This document shows positions 63,331-64,000 of a DNA stretch of 64,000 bases, in pieces. The position numbers and the translations under genes are program-made. The stretch is from Notospermus geniculatus. Lineage: Eukaryota > Nemertea > Pilidiophora > Heteronemertea > Lineidae. The notes under the pieces were generated by a model. That model had not been told where the DNA came from, made no database searches, and saw only the letters and a list, made by a program, of their open reading frames with translations. The stretch covers positions 348,939 to 412,938 of the forward strand of contig NMRB01000275.1 of assembly GCA_002633025.1 (NCBI GenBank), written 5' to 3'. Within the stretch, counting starts at the first letter, position 1; the number at the start of each line of letters is the position of its first letter.

Positions 63331-63732
63331 AGCTCACCTGGGGTGAGCTCTTGTCGTGGGTCTGCGTCCGTCGTGTTCCGTTAGCAGGGCACATTTCGTA
63401 ACCGCTGAACCTATTGATCTGAAACTTGGTGAGATGACCTGCGACACCAAGTTTCGGTCCGATTTGACTCTATATTGGCCACCAGGTGGCGGAACCCGAA
63501 AACACAAAAAGTGTAATAACTCCTGAACTAATGACTGGATCACCTCCATATTTTTATCATAGGTGTATCTAATGAGGGTACATTACATATATATAACGGG
63601 TTTTTGATTTGACCTACTTTTCAAGGTCACAGAGGTCAAAGTTCAAAATTTTGCATTTAAGTGGCACGTTTCCTAACCGCAGGTGCTATTGACCTGAAAT
63701 TTGGTATATATATACCCCTAGGTCAGATGACA
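63331..63732. mobile_element. AGCTCACC-type dispersed element, truncated
   Basis: Starts AGCTCACCTGGGGTGAGCTC, contains GTTAGCAGGGCACATTTCGT and TTTCGGTCCGATTTGACTC, and has an internal second copy of the GGCACGTTTCCTAACCGC segment. It stops at GGTCAGATGAC where the next repeat begins. Confidence 0.78.
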
Positions 63733-64000
63733 GAAACGTTTGGTACCTCCTGTCAAAAGTGTCTCCTTACCCAAAGTTTTCCGCCCAAGCCCAAGTCCTG
63801 CGTCACATAATGGAATATGACGGCGAATTACGGTAGAAAGATGCAAAAGCAGGACTCTGGTCTGTTTAGAAGAAGGATACACCTACAAAATGACACCAAT
63901 TTTGTTCCGTTATCTTCATCAGAACAGCTTGGCAGGAGGCGTGGAAACGTTTGGTACGTCCTGTCAAAAGTGTCTCCTTACCCAAAGTTTTTCGCCCAAG
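63733..64000. repeat. Direct repeat, 210-bp step, at window end
   Basis: GAAACGTTTGGTACCTCCTG to CCGCCCAAG (63733-63789) recurs from 63943 to the window edge. Either the start of a tandem array or two ends of one element; the window stops too soon to tell. Confidence 0.7.

Overview
This is eukaryotic, animal nuclear DNA. Genes are split by GT-AG introns, and intergenic and intronic DNA is full of miniature inverted-repeat elements, satellites and simple repeats. Two protein-coding genes can be supported, both on the + strand: a HHEX homeobox gene (2362-6973, 3 coding exons, 297 codons) and a very large Tudor-domain gene of the TDRD1/Vreteno type (19052-48884, 29 well-supported coding exons, about 2,366 codons). 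The intron-rich HHEX, the TDRD1-like protein and the repeat style (TACATGTA and AGGCCT runs, AGCTCACC elements) suggest a marine invertebrate, possibly a deuterostome. The sequence alone does not fix the phylum.

Layout. 1-2361: upstream DNA with one dispersed element. 2362-7246: HHEX, whose first intron carries several palindromic elements. 7423-7459: assembly gap. 7918-15871: a satellite of about 649 bp per unit whose orientation flips twice. 16166-17940: a nest of elements, including two near-perfect palindromes that share their ends, centre and 8-bp target-site-duplication length but have unrelated arms. 19035-48884: the Tudor gene. 47622-57855: an imperfect tandem duplication that repeats the last two Tudor-gene exons. 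57856-64000: no recognisable gene; short-period repeats and AGCTCACC elements.

The Tudor protein reads RRM - MYND zinc finger - nine Tudor modules (seven with a canonical FIDYGN-like core, two degenerate) - short C-terminal helix. By family knowledge it should be a germ-granule (nuage) scaffold that binds symmetrically dimethylated arginines on Piwi proteins in the piRNA pathway. HHEX is a developmental repressor. I see no sign that the two genes work together.

The assembly needs care. Single N characters at 20243, 39932 and 45605 each lie exactly where a duplicated block ends, as expected when two alleles were placed end to end instead of merged. At 20243 and 45605 this duplicates Tudor-gene exons. 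The N at 55126 differs: it appears to hide about 1.1 kb inside a probably genuine tandem duplication.
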